A program made the translations under genes and the position numbers. This document shows positions 1-7,951 of a stretch of 64,000 nt of DNA, piece by piece. The stretch covers positions 267,616 through 331,615 of the forward strand of contig NZ_JAIVAM010000007.1 in NCBI RefSeq assembly GCF_020171845.1, written 5' to 3'. Each line of letters opens with the position of its first letter. Position 1 is the first letter of the stretch. A model generated the notes under the pieces. That model searched no databases and was not told the DNA's origin. It saw only the letters and a list, made by a program, of their open reading frames with translations. Origin of the DNA: Cytobacillus kochii. GTDB taxonomy: Bacteria; Bacillota; Bacilli; Bacillales; Cytobacillaceae.

Positions 1-339
1 TTAACGAATGTCGATGCGACTGCAAAGGTTTCTTGCCAAGAAGTGTTTGCCCCTATTGTTATTGTTAACCGTATCTCTTCAATTGAAGATGGTATTATTG
101 CAATCAATGATTCTGACTATGGTTTGCAGGCTGGGATTTTCACTAATGATATTCAAACTGCCTTCCATGCTTCTAAAGCACTTGAAGTGGGCGGCGTGAT
201 GATTAATGATATTCCAACCTATCGTGTAGACCAAATGCCATATGGCGGAGTGAAAGAAAGCGGTACGGGCAAAGAAGGTTTGAAATACGCGATTCACGAA
301 ATGACAGAAACAAAATTAATTGTTTGGAACCAAAATTAA
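1..339 (+). CDS. Aldehyde dehydrogenase, C-terminal part (5' end outside window)
   Basis: The frame is open from base 1 and ends in TAA. It encodes the last ~112 residues of an NAD(P)-dependent aldehyde dehydrogenase. The stretch CQEVFAPIVIV near the start is the conserved segment after the catalytic cysteine. The later motif PYGGVKESGTGKEG is the family's C-terminal signature (P-[FY]-G-G-x-K-x-S-G). The catalytic Cys and Glu lie upstream of the window, so the substrate cannot be read here. The alcohol dehydrogenase gene starts 17 bases downstream on the same strand, so the pair probably forms an operon for alcohol/aldehyde oxidation. Confidence 0.93.
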   Translation, partial: LTNVDATAKVSCQEVFAPIVIVNRISSIEDGIIAINDSDYGLQAGIFTNDIQTAFHASKALEVGGVMINDIPTYRVDQMPYGGVKESGTGKEGLKYAIHEMTETKLIVWNQN

Positions 340-356
340 TTAGAGGAGTGACCATC

Positions 357-1547
357 ATGTCTGAAAAAATCACCTTTACCCCTATAAGCTACACGGGCTG
401 GGATGCCCTTTCCCACCTCGTTGAAGAAGTAGAAAAGTTTAACGTCAAAAAAATCCTTGTGATTACTGACCCTTTTTTAAAAGAAATTGGCTTAACGGAT
501 AAAGTGACACACCCACTTAATGAGGCAGGATATATCACTGATGTTTACACTGATGTTGTTCCTGAACCACCACTTGCTGTTGGGGAAAAACTGGTCTCCT
601 ATACGCGCGAACACGCTTTTGATATGGTCATCGGCATCGGTGGCGGAAGTGCACTTGACTTAACAAAATTAGCTGGCGTTATCGCTGTTCATGAAGGTGA
701 TGTAGCTGATTATTTAAATCTAACCGGCACAAAATCGATTACAAAAAAAGGATTACCGAGCATCTTAATTCCAACTACATCTGGAACAGGATCAGAAGTA
801 ACAAATATCTCCGTCCTTTCATTGGAAACAACAAAAGATGTCGTCACGCATGATTATTTACTTGCAGATGTAGCTATTGTTGACCCAGCACTCACAATGT
901 CTCTTCCTGCAAAGGTAACAGCTGCTACTGGTATCGATGCCCTTACACATGCGATTGAAGCATATGTGTCTAAAAATGCGAGCCCAGTCACGGACGCTTT
1001 AGCACTCCAGGCCATTCGCCTAATCAGTCAATCCATCCGCACAGCTGTTCATCATGGCGACAATAAACAAGCACGCATTGACTTGAGCTATGGGAGTTAT
1101 TTAGCTGGTATTGCCTTCTTTAACGCAGGTGTAGCTGGGGTTCATGCACTTGCTTATCCACTAGGCGGTCAATTCCATATTGCCCATGGTGATTCAAACG
1201 CTGTTCTTCTGCCATATGTGATGGGCTATATTCGTTCAGCATGTGAAAAAAGGATGAAGGATATTCTCGATACAATGGGCTTTAGCTCTACCCATCTTTC
1301 ACAAGAAGAAGCTTCCCACCGCTGTGTAGAAGAATTAAAACGCTTAGTCGAAGATGTTGGCATCCCGTCTTCTTTAAAAGGGTTTAACATTGGCCATGAT
1401 GCACTTGATTCTTTAACAGAAGATGCGACAAAACAAACTCGTTTACTCGCTCGAAGTCCAATGGAATTGTGTAAAGAAGATATTTATACAATTTATGAAG
1501 CCGCCTTTGAGGGTAAAGTAGTTGATCAAAGGCTAGTAAAAGCATGA
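357..1547 (+). CDS. Iron-containing alcohol dehydrogenase (group III)
   Basis: This is a 396-residue protein of the Fe-ADH family, which oxidises alcohols or reduces aldehydes with NAD(P). The nucleotide-binding motif GIGGGSALD lies near residues 93-101. The segment PTTSGTGSEVT follows at about 140-150. The metal-site histidines sit in DALTHAIEAY and in the GVAGVHALAYPLGGQFHIAHG region. I chose ATG 357 because it follows AGAGGAGTG at a proper distance; the longer reading from TTG 324 overlaps the upstream stop and has no ribosome site. It lies directly behind the aldehyde dehydrogenase, and a terminator follows. The exact substrate is unknown. Confidence 0.93.
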   Translation: MSEKITFTPISYTGWDALSHLVEEVEKFNVKKILVITDPFLKEIGLTDKVTHPLNEAGYITDVYTDVVPEPPLAVGEKLVSYTREHAFDMVIGIGGGSALDLTKLAGVIAVHEGDVADYLNLTGTKSITKKGLPSILIPTTSGTGSEVTNISVLSLETTKDVVTHDYLLADVAIVDPALTMSLPAKVTAATGIDALTHAIEAYVSKNASPVTDALALQAIRLISQSIRTAVHHGDNKQARIDLSYGSYLAGIAFFNAGVAGVHALAYPLGGQFHIAHGDSNAVLLPYVMGYIRSACEKRMKDILDTMGFSSTHLSQEEASHRCVEELKRLVEDVGIPSSLKGFNIGHDALDSLTEDATKQTRLLARSPMELCKEDIYTIYEAAFEGKVVDQRLVKA

Positions 1548-1551
1548 TGAT

Positions 1552-1590
1552 AAAAAAGGGGTGCAATTCATTACTTGCATCCCTTTTTTA
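1552..1590 (+). terminator. Rho-independent terminator after the alcohol dehydrogenase
   Basis: The stem pairs AAAAAAGGG-TGCAA with TTGCA-CCCTTTTTT around a short loop and ends in a T run, just after the TGA stop. Confidence 0.85.
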
Positions 1591-1629
1591 TTAGATAAGA
1601 AAGTATAAAATTTTTCAATGAGTTTTCAT

Positions 1630-1750
1630 GTCTAGCTCCAGGCGCCATCGGCTCGAGGTCATAAGCCAATCCGTCAAAAAGGTTAAAGAACAACCTTTCC
1701 GCCGGCTCGTCTTATGCTTGTCGACGATTACGGGCGCCTTGCGCTTTTCT
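1630..1750. repeat. Nested palindromic element, ~120 bp, of a type dispersed in Bacillaceae
   Basis: Three nested inverted repeats are visible. The outer pair is GGCGCC (1641-1646 and 1733-1738). The middle pair is CATAAG/CTTATG (1660-1665 and 1711-1716). The inner pair is AAAGGTT/AACCTTT (1678-1684 and 1692-1698) around a 7-base loop. Its local base composition is more GC-rich than the flanks. From memory, near-identical blocks starting CTAGCTCCAG and ending CGCCTTGCGCTTTTCTT recur between genes in several Bacillaceae genomes. No open frame covers it. It sits between convergent genes, where it could also act on transcript ends. Confidence 0.7.
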
Positions 1751-1752
1751 TA

Positions 1753-2313
1753 TTAATCTGTTTTCAATTCATAATTAGCTACTCGATTCTCTTTAAATGT
1801 AATGATTAGCCATTCACTATCAATACTAATGATACTCCTTTCATTACCCAAATAATAAACGATGTTATTGTCACTCTTAAAATACGTGTTTTCTGTTGGT
1901 GTTCCTAGTTTTTCAATTACTTCGTTATAATGTCTATTTTTTAAATCATACGTATTTAATAAATCGTCTATCATTCCCACTCGTTCGTGTGGATTATTTC
2001 TCCAATCCATTTCATTAAATTTGGCATGAACGCCATTAAATACTAGTAGGCTAATCAAAGCGATTGGCCATACCCATGCTAAAGAAAACAACCAAAGTTG
2101 TTTGGGCTTCTCCCTCCTATTTGGACGTAAGCGTTTTATCGCAAACCACACGCATAAAAAATACAATACACTTGGTAAAATGACATATAGCATCGTATGA
2201 AGATTCATATGAGCATCAGCAACCGAAAACAAAATGAACAGTAGAAGATTAACCATCAAGTACAATATCGTTACGATAACTAGAAGAGGAAAAACAGCTT
2301 GAGTGAACTTCAT
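1753..2313 (-). CDS. Membrane protein of unknown function with SmpA-like C-terminal domain
   Basis: The ~186-residue protein has three hydrophobic segments in its first ~100 residues and a soluble C-terminal half. That half carries the pattern of a small BLIP/SmpA-like domain: a DLL..Y.L segment, then IEKLGTPT, then a YYLG strand and a closing beta hairpin. I chose the inner ATG at 2313 because AAGGAGG lies inside the longer frame that begins at 2340 and points to this codon; the longer start has no ribosome site. It converges with the upstream alcohol dehydrogenase. I do not recognise a specific family name. Confidence 0.7.
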   Translation of the reverse strand: MKFTQAVFPLLVIVTILYLMVNLLLFILFSVADAHMNLHTMLYVILPSVLYFLCVWFAIKRLRPNRREKPKQLWLFSLAWVWPIALISLLVFNGVHAKFNEMDWRNNPHERVGMIDDLLNTYDLKNRHYNEVIEKLGTPTENTYFKSDNNIVYYLGNERSIISIDSEWLIITFKENRVANYELKTD

Positions 2314-2589
2314 AAATTTGAATAACCTCCTTATATTCATTTGGTATTATTATACATTCATTCAAAATGATATTGGTAGTCATCTAGAGTGATTGTTTTC
2401 ACACGGTCAGGGGAGGCGACCACGGCATTATGGTGGCTATTAGTTATTCTCCTAGATAAAAGGTAAAGGCAGTGGCTGCTCCTTTGCGGTGCTCTCTAAT
2501 TACATACCAACTGTCAGTGTCATGCTAGAGATGTACGTATTTGATTATTTCAGTAAGTGCAAAATGAAATAAATGATGTGGGGTTTTAT

Positions 2590-3180
2590 GGGGGTTGCCA
2601 ACACATCTTAGAAGGTTTTACATCTCTTGTATGCGCATTTTCTTTTTGCCAACACATCTTAGCTGGTTTTTCATCTGTTGTGTGTGCATTTTCTTTTTGC
2701 CAACACATCATAGCTGGTTTTTCATCTCTTGTGTTCGCATTTTCTTTTTTGCCAACACATCTTAGACGGTTTTTCATCTCTTGTGTGCGCATTTTCTTTT
2801 TGCCAACACATCTTGACTGTTTTCTCATCTCTTGTGTGCGCATTTTCTTTTTGCCAACACATCTTAGACGGTTTTTCATTTCTTGTGTGCGCATTTTCCT
2901 TTTGCCAACACATCTTGACTGTTTTCTCATCTCTTGTGTGCGCATTTTCCTTTTGCCAACACATCTTAGACGGTTTTTCATTTCTTGTGTGCGCATTTTC
3001 TTTTTGCCAACACATCTTAGACGGGTTTTTCATCTCTTGTGTGCGCATTTTCCTTTTGCCAACACACCTTGGCGGGTTTTTCATCTCTTGTGTGCGTATT
3101 TTCCTTTTGCCAACACATCTTAGCCGGGTTTTCATCTGTTGTGTGTGCATTTTCTTTTTGACTATACATCTTGGCAGTTA
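2590..3180. repeat. Tandem array, 12 copies of a 51-bp unit (minisatellite)
   Basis: The word TTTTTGCCAACACATCTTAG recurs with spacing 51, 51, 52, 51, 51, 51, 51, 51, 51, 52, 51 from about 2597 to 3160; the last copy is degenerate (GACTATACATC). Each unit contains ACACA and TGTGT arms that can pair. Because 51 is a multiple of three and the unit lacks stops in several frames, long repetitive reading frames of 136-188 codons appear on both strands. I treat these as by-products: they have no start context, and the 1-base insertions switch the frame inside the array. The 250 bases before the array (2341-2590) hold no gene that I can see. Confidence 0.93.
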
Positions 3181-3369
3181 CCTCATGAAAGTTTATACTC
3201 TTCCATGATTATGTCAGGTGATCCTCGTTTCTATGTTCCCCCATTCCTGGATTTCCTTTAAACAATGATTTCTTCTTTTGTAAATTTTCCACATGACAGG
3301 ATCCTATCAAAAATAGCTTGATTGCCTTGATCATTCACCTATAAAGTTATTATAAATTTCCGAAAGTGA

Positions 3370-3398
3370 TTGACTTCTACTCTAGGTAATTATACACT
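3370..3398 (+). promoter_or_regulatory. Putative sigma-A promoter of the iron-siderophore operon
   Basis: TTGACT (3370-3375) is followed at about 15-17 bases by TATACA/TACACT (3391-3398). A Fur box overlaps the expected start point directly downstream. The -10 match is moderate. Confidence 0.55.
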
Positions 3399-3402
3399 GA
3401 AT

Positions 3403-3421
3403 GAGAATGATTATCGTTATT
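3403..3421 (+). promoter_or_regulatory. Fur box
   Basis: GAGAATGATTATCGTTATT matches the 19-bp Fur consensus (GATAATGATTATCATTATC) at 16 of 19 positions. It lies 50 bases before the binding-protein start, just after the -10 element. By Fur family rules it should repress the operon when iron is sufficient. Confidence 0.85.
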
Positions 3422-3471
3422 AAATTACTACATACGATTGTCACAGTTTAATAGAAGAGAAGGGGAAAAAA

Positions 3472-4536
3472 ATGAAAGCAAAGAAGTCGTTCTTATTACT
3501 ACTATTACTGGTATCTACCGCCATGTTTGCCTTAATTGGTTGCTCAAATAATGAATCAACTGCTTCTGAAGATGAAAAAGATAAAGAGGTGGAAACAACT
3601 ACAGATCAACCATCCGAAACAGAATATCCAATTACAATTGAACATGCTTTTGGGGAAACAGTGATTGAAGAAAAACCTGAAAGAGTGGCAACAATTCAAT
3701 GGGCGAACCATGATGTTGTACTAGCCCTAGGCGTTGAGCCTGTCGGTTTTTCTGCAGCAAACTATGGTGTAGAAGATGGTAGTGGCTTACTTCCATGGAC
3801 TACGAAGAAACTTGAAGAACTTGATATTAAAGATCCTAATATTTATCAAGATACAGATGGTCTTGATTTTGAAGCGATTGCAGACTCCAATCCAGATGTT
3901 ATACTTGCTGGTTACTCTGGAATTACACAAGAAGATTACGATTTATTAACACAAATTGCACCAGTTGTCGCATATCCAACTACTCCTTGGACAACAACAT
4001 GGCGTGAACAAGTGCTTCTTAATGCCAAAGGGATGGGTATGGAGAAAGAAGGAGAACAACTCATTAAAGATACAGAGGATTTAGTTGCGGAAAAAGTTGC
4101 AGAGTATCCTGAATTAAAGGGAAAGAAAGTAGTTTGGGCTAACTTCTCAGCAAACGATTTGTCTCAGTTCCACCTCTATACACCTGCTGATCCACGTGTA
4201 TCTTTCCTTATGGAAATGGGATTAGAAACACCTGAGAGTATTACCAATCTAATCGAAGATGAAAATGCATTCTCTTTATCTTTGAGTGCTGAAAATGCTG
4301 ATGTACTTAATGATGCTGATATTATCATCGGTTATAATGATGAAAGCACATATGATGCAGTAAAAGCAGACGCTCGTCTTGGCAAAATTAAAGCTATAGA
4401 AAGAGGATCGGTTGTCTTTATTGGTAACAACACACCACTTGCAGCTTCCGGGAACCCTAACCCGCTTTCTATCGAATATACAATCGATGAATACTTAGAA
4501 TTAATCGCAGATGCGGTTGAGAAAGTTGATGAATAA
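3472..4536 (+). CDS. Iron-siderophore ABC transporter substrate-binding lipoprotein
   Basis: This 354-residue lipoprotein starts with a Lys-rich n-region, a Leu-rich core and the lipobox LIGC, so the mature protein should be lipid-anchored at Cys24. A short acidic, low-complexity linker follows. The body is a type III (helical-backbone) binding protein: it opens with the typical segment GETVIEEKPERVATI and continues through DVVLALGVEPVG. The neighbours and the Fur box support ferric-siderophore uptake. The siderophore type (catecholate, hydroxamate or citrate) cannot be read from the sequence. It is the first gene of a four-gene operon. Confidence 0.92.
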   Translation: MKAKKSFLLLLLLVSTAMFALIGCSNNESTASEDEKDKEVETTTDQPSETEYPITIEHAFGETVIEEKPERVATIQWANHDVVLALGVEPVGFSAANYGVEDGSGLLPWTTKKLEELDIKDPNIYQDTDGLDFEAIADSNPDVILAGYSGITQEDYDLLTQIAPVVAYPTTPWTTTWREQVLLNAKGMGMEKEGEQLIKDTEDLVAEKVAEYPELKGKKVVWANFSANDLSQFHLYTPADPRVSFLMEMGLETPESITNLIEDENAFSLSLSAENADVLNDADIIIGYNDESTYDAVKADARLGKIKAIERGSVVFIGNNTPLAASGNPNPLSIEYTIDEYLELIADAVEKVDE

Positions 4537-5563
4537 TTTAATTGAAAAGCAAGTCCCAAAAAGGCATCTACCAAAGCATCTGATAATTGTGCTCGTCGCA
4601 TCTATCATTCTACTATGCTTATGTGTTGTTGCCTCTTTGGCATTTGGCGCAAGGTTTGTATCATGGAATGAGTTACTTACCGGTCTATTTCACCCAGAAA
4701 TAGAATCATTTAGTTCAAGTGTTGTGCAAGAACGTATCCCTCGTACGATTTTTAGTTTATTATGCGGTGCTGCTCTTGGTGTTTCCGGTGCACTCATGCA
4801 ATCTGTAACAAGAAATCCAATTGCTGACCCTAGTATTCTTGGCGTAAATACAGGGGCAGCGCTTTTTGTCGTCTGTGGGATAGCTTTTTTTCAAATTAGC
4901 AGTGCAGCTGAATATATTTGGTTTGCGATTGTTGGAGCTATGCTAACAGCGATTTTTGTATATGGAATTGGTTCAATGGGGAGTTCAGGTGCGACCCCAC
5001 TTAAGCTCGTCTTAGCTGGGGCAGCAACAAGTGCCGCTCTCTCTTCCCTCGTTAGTGCCATTATGCTATCTCGTACATATGTCATGGATCAATTTAGATT
5101 TTGGCAAGTAGGTAGTGTAGGATCTGCTAACTGGAACTTAATCCTCACTTTTTTACCTTTTTTAGTTGTAGGTATTTTGCTTGCGATCATGACTGCTTCT
5201 GCTTTGAATGCATTAGCACTCGGTGACGAAGTGGCTACCGGACAAGGTGTCAGAACCGGTATGATTCGTTTAATCGCTGCATTTGCAGGGGTTATTTTAT
5301 GTGGTGCCGCAACTGCGCTAGCCGGTCCAATTGGCTTTGTCGGTTTATTAGCGATGCACCTGATGAGACTCATTCTAGGTGCTGATCTTAGATTCACCAT
5401 TCCCATGTCGGCAATATCAGGTGCAGTCATTTTAACAATCGCAGATATCGCTGGTCGTATCATCGGTAGCCCAGGGGAGTTAGAAGCTGGAGTTGTTACA
5501 GCCTTTATTGGAGCGCCTTTATTAATATTTTTAGCGATTAGAATGAAGGTGCGTTCACTATGA
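4529..5563 (+). CDS. FecCD-family iron-siderophore permease, first subunit
   Basis: The ~344-residue protein has about ten membrane segments. It carries hallmark FecCD motifs: ERIPRTIFSLLCGAALGVSGALMQ near the start (residues ~65-90), NPIADPSILGVNTGA, and GPIGFVGLLAMHLMR as the ATPase-coupling loop. I chose ATG 4529, which overlaps the end of the binding-protein gene by 8 bases and gives a normal N-terminus; an upstream ATG at 4511 is possible. It pairs with the next gene to form the channel. Confidence 0.92.
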   Translation: MNNLIEKQVPKRHLPKHLIIVLVASIILLCLCVVASLAFGARFVSWNELLTGLFHPEIESFSSSVVQERIPRTIFSLLCGAALGVSGALMQSVTRNPIADPSILGVNTGAALFVVCGIAFFQISSAAEYIWFAIVGAMLTAIFVYGIGSMGSSGATPLKLVLAGAATSAALSSLVSAIMLSRTYVMDQFRFWQVGSVGSANWNLILTFLPFLVVGILLAIMTASALNALALGDEVATGQGVRTGMIRLIAAFAGVILCGAATALAGPIGFVGLLAMHLMRLILGADLRFTIPMSAISGAVILTIADIAGRIIGSPGELEAGVVTAFIGAPLLIFLAIRMKVRSL

Positions 5564-6591
5564 GACATCCATTATTAACCGTTATTAAACAAGGACGAAT
5601 AAAAAGAAGACAGCGCTGGTTACTGATTAATAGCATACTCTTTGCTACATCCTTAGCATTATGCTGTGCCATGCTTATGTTTGGTAACTCCTATTATCCG
5701 CCACAAGAGATTTGGAGTGCACTAACAGGGAATGCTGCTGGCGGTGCTTCCTTTGCCGTCAATACAATCCGCTTCCCGAGAATGTTAGCTGGTTTTTTTG
5801 CTGGTATTGCTTTCGGCATAGCTGGGAATACATTCCAAACGATGCTAAGGAACCCGCTTGCTAACCCCGATATTCTGGGTATTACTGCTGGTTCAAGTGT
5901 GGCAGCTTTAATTTGTATTCTTATTTTCCATACAAGTAACACGGTCGTATCTATTGCATCTGTCATTGCCGGATTATTAACGGTTTTCCTTATTTTTATT
6001 TTATCTAAAGGAAAATCTTTTTCCATCGGACGATTAATACTAGTCGGTATTGGTATCCAAGCTATGTTGAGTGCAGCCATTTCTTTTCTATTAATGCGAG
6101 GGGCGCAAGAAGATATACCTACTGCCTTACGATGGTTAAACGGCAGCTTGAATGGTGCTCAGCTAGATTCAACGATTCCATTAATGATTACTGTCATCCT
6201 ATGCGCGCCTATTGTTGCCATTTTGGGTAGACAGCTTGGGATTCTTGAATTAGGTGAAGAATCCGCGACATCGCTCGGACTGAATACGAATCAAACAAGA
6301 ATACTCCTTGTACTAACTTCGGTCGCCATGCTAGCCATTGCCACCGCAACGACCGGACCGATTGCTTTCGTTGCCTTTTTAGCTGGACCGATTGCCAAAA
6401 GACTAGTTGGTGTCGGGTATTCTAATGTCATTCCTGCAGGTCTCGTTGGTGTGAATCTTGTTTTAGCAGCTGACTTGATTGGTCAGTTTGCTTTTACAAC
6501 TAGATATCCTGTTGGTATTATTACTGGATTACTCGGGGCACCATATCTAATTTACTTACTTATCCGTATGAATCGAAAGGGTAGTTTATAA
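5560..6591 (+). CDS. FecCD-family iron-siderophore permease, second subunit
   Basis: The 343-residue protein has about ten membrane segments. FecCD signatures are visible: IRFPRMLAGFFAGIAFGIAG, NPLANPDILGITAGSS and GPIAFVAFLAGPIAKRLVG. The ATGA overlap with the upstream permease stop implies translational coupling. With the first permease it forms the heterodimeric membrane channel of the importer. Confidence 0.93.
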   Translation: MRHPLLTVIKQGRIKRRQRWLLINSILFATSLALCCAMLMFGNSYYPPQEIWSALTGNAAGGASFAVNTIRFPRMLAGFFAGIAFGIAGNTFQTMLRNPLANPDILGITAGSSVAALICILIFHTSNTVVSIASVIAGLLTVFLIFILSKGKSFSIGRLILVGIGIQAMLSAAISFLLMRGAQEDIPTALRWLNGSLNGAQLDSTIPLMITVILCAPIVAILGRQLGILELGEESATSLGLNTNQTRILLVLTSVAMLAIATATTGPIAFVAFLAGPIAKRLVGVGYSNVIPAGLVGVNLVLAADLIGQFAFTTRYPVGIITGLLGAPYLIYLLIRMNRKGSL

Positions 6592-7406
6592 TGAAAACAA
6601 TACACCAATTTGAAACGAAGGAAGTCGTAGCCGGTTATGATCAGAAAACGATTCTCCATGGGTTGGATGTGGAGATTCCAAGCAATAAAATAAATGTCAT
6701 TATCGGGGCAAATGCTTGTGGAAAATCGACTTTGTTAAAAACGATGGCGAGGCTAATCAAACCACAGTCCGGTCAGGTTATTCTTGATGGGAAATCAATT
6801 GATCAAATTCCACCGAAGCAACTCGCTCGGGTACTCGGTATTTTACCACAGTCCCCTATTGTTCCAGAGGGAATTACAGTAACTGATCTCGTAGGTAGAG
6901 GGCGTTATCCTCACCAGAAAATGTTCAGTGGTTGGTCTAAGAAGGATTATGAAGCGGTAGCTGAAGCAATGGAAATTATGAATATCGCAGAACTGGCCGA
7001 TCGTAATATTGACGAACTATCTGGTGGTCAGAGACAACGAGTATGGATCGCCATGGCACTGACACAACAAACAGATATTTTATTTTTAGACGAGCCCACT
7101 ACGTTTTTGGACATTGCCTATCAAGTAGAAATTTTAGATTTATTAACCGATCTCAATCGTAAATACGGGACAACTATCGTCATGGTTTTGCATGACATTA
7201 ACTTATCTGCACGTTACGCAGATTACATTTTCGCATTAGAAAAAGGGCAGCTCATCGCAGAAGGTGAACCTTCTCAAGTCATCACAACTGATCTTGTGAA
7301 AAAAGTTTTTGGTCTAGATTGCACTGTCATCAATGACCCTGTGTCCCTCTCACCTATGGTTGTACCTAGGGGCAGATACCATGTACAAGTAAATGAATCG
7401 TTATAA
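6591..7406 (+). CDS. Iron-siderophore ABC transporter ATP-binding protein
   Basis: The 271-residue ATPase shows Walker A GANACGKST at residues 39-47; the Cys in this loop is typical of the FecE/FepC subgroup. The signature LSGGQRQR, Walker B ILFLDEPT and the switch histidine in VMVLHDINLSARYADY are all present. The start codon overlaps the previous stop (TAATG), so the four genes form one tightly coupled operon. It energises ferric-siderophore uptake from the cytoplasmic face. Confidence 0.95.
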   Translation: MKTIHQFETKEVVAGYDQKTILHGLDVEIPSNKINVIIGANACGKSTLLKTMARLIKPQSGQVILDGKSIDQIPPKQLARVLGILPQSPIVPEGITVTDLVGRGRYPHQKMFSGWSKKDYEAVAEAMEIMNIAELADRNIDELSGGQRQRVWIAMALTQQTDILFLDEPTTFLDIAYQVEILDLLTDLNRKYGTTIVMVLHDINLSARYADYIFALEKGQLIAEGEPSQVITTDLVKKVFGLDCTVINDPVSLSPMVVPRGRYHVQVNESL

Positions 7407-7414
7407 GAACAAGA

Positions 7415-7441
7415 AACTCGCTTCTGTAAAATGAGCGAGTT
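7415..7441 (+). terminator. Hairpin after the siderophore operon (possible terminator)
   Basis: AACTCGCT (7415-7422) pairs perfectly with AGCGAGTT (7434-7441), 8 bases after the ATPase stop. The sequence after it is G-rich with no T run, so it is not a textbook Rho-independent terminator. Confidence 0.4.
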
Positions 7442-7598
7442 GAGGGGATAGGGAGTTCGATTAAATGGGGTCTGGGGAAGGTTTCCTCGGTGGGTTTGGG
7501 CAAGGCCCAAGGTTTAGACTTAAAGCTGTTCTTTTGTATCATTTATGTAAAATATAGTAAATCCCCTTGTATAATTTCTGCATAGTTTCTTCTGGAAG

Positions 7599-7622
7599 CT
7601 GCCTTTGATAAGGCAGTTTTCT
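7599..7622 (+). terminator. Compact terminator/attenuator upstream of the AbrB-like fragment
   Basis: CTGCCTT (7599-7605) pairs with AAGGCAG (7610-7616) across a TGAT loop and is followed by TTTTCT. A TATAAT (7570-7575) lies only ~25 bases before it, so a transcript from there would be terminated after a few dozen bases unless read through. The AbrB-like frame starts 34 bases downstream. Confidence 0.6.
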
Positions 7623-7655
7623 ATTTATCTAGAAAAACGAATAGAGGTGAACCAT

Positions 7656-7787
7656 TTGAAAAGCACTGGAATTGTTAGAAATGTAGACGAGCTAGGTAGA
7701 AACGTCATACCCATCGAATTAAGAAGGGTAATGGATATTAACATTAAAGACCCGATAGAAATTTTCTTATCAAGACTTAAATCGTAA
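7656..7787 (+). pseudogene. Truncated AbrB-type DNA-binding domain (43 residues)
   Basis: The frame reads TGIVRNVDELGRNVIPIELR, which is the swapped-hairpin N-terminal domain of AbrB/Abh/SpoVT regulators. The family signature is VDELGRVVIPIELRR. It starts at TTG 7656 after AGAGGTGA and stops after 43 codons, whereas AbrB homologues have ~90. The frame ends just after the EIF strand, losing the last strand of the DNA-binding fold and the whole multimerisation half. It is either a decayed copy or an unusually short protein; I favour a decayed copy. Confidence 0.65.
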
Positions 7788-7951
7788 AAAGTCATAAAAA
7801 AATAAAGGGAGATACATATTATATATGACTAAGATGTATCCCCCGATTGTGAAATATGAATTAGGTCGTATCTTTCATTTTGATTTTGATATTAAAGGAA
7901 TCTACATAAAGATATGCCCAAAATATAGTGTTAGTAATATAACCTTTCTTT

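Noticed and set aside
2590..3180. CRISPR array
   Set aside because: Units are tandem and contiguous at 51 bp with no unique spacers between conserved repeats, and no cas genes are near. The same holds for 43.5-44.6 kb.
2557..3208. Long repetitive reading frames (136-188 codons) on both strands of the first array
   Set aside because: They arise because a 51-base unit is in phase in every frame. They lack ribosome sites, the 52-base copies shift frames, and frames overlap on both strands.
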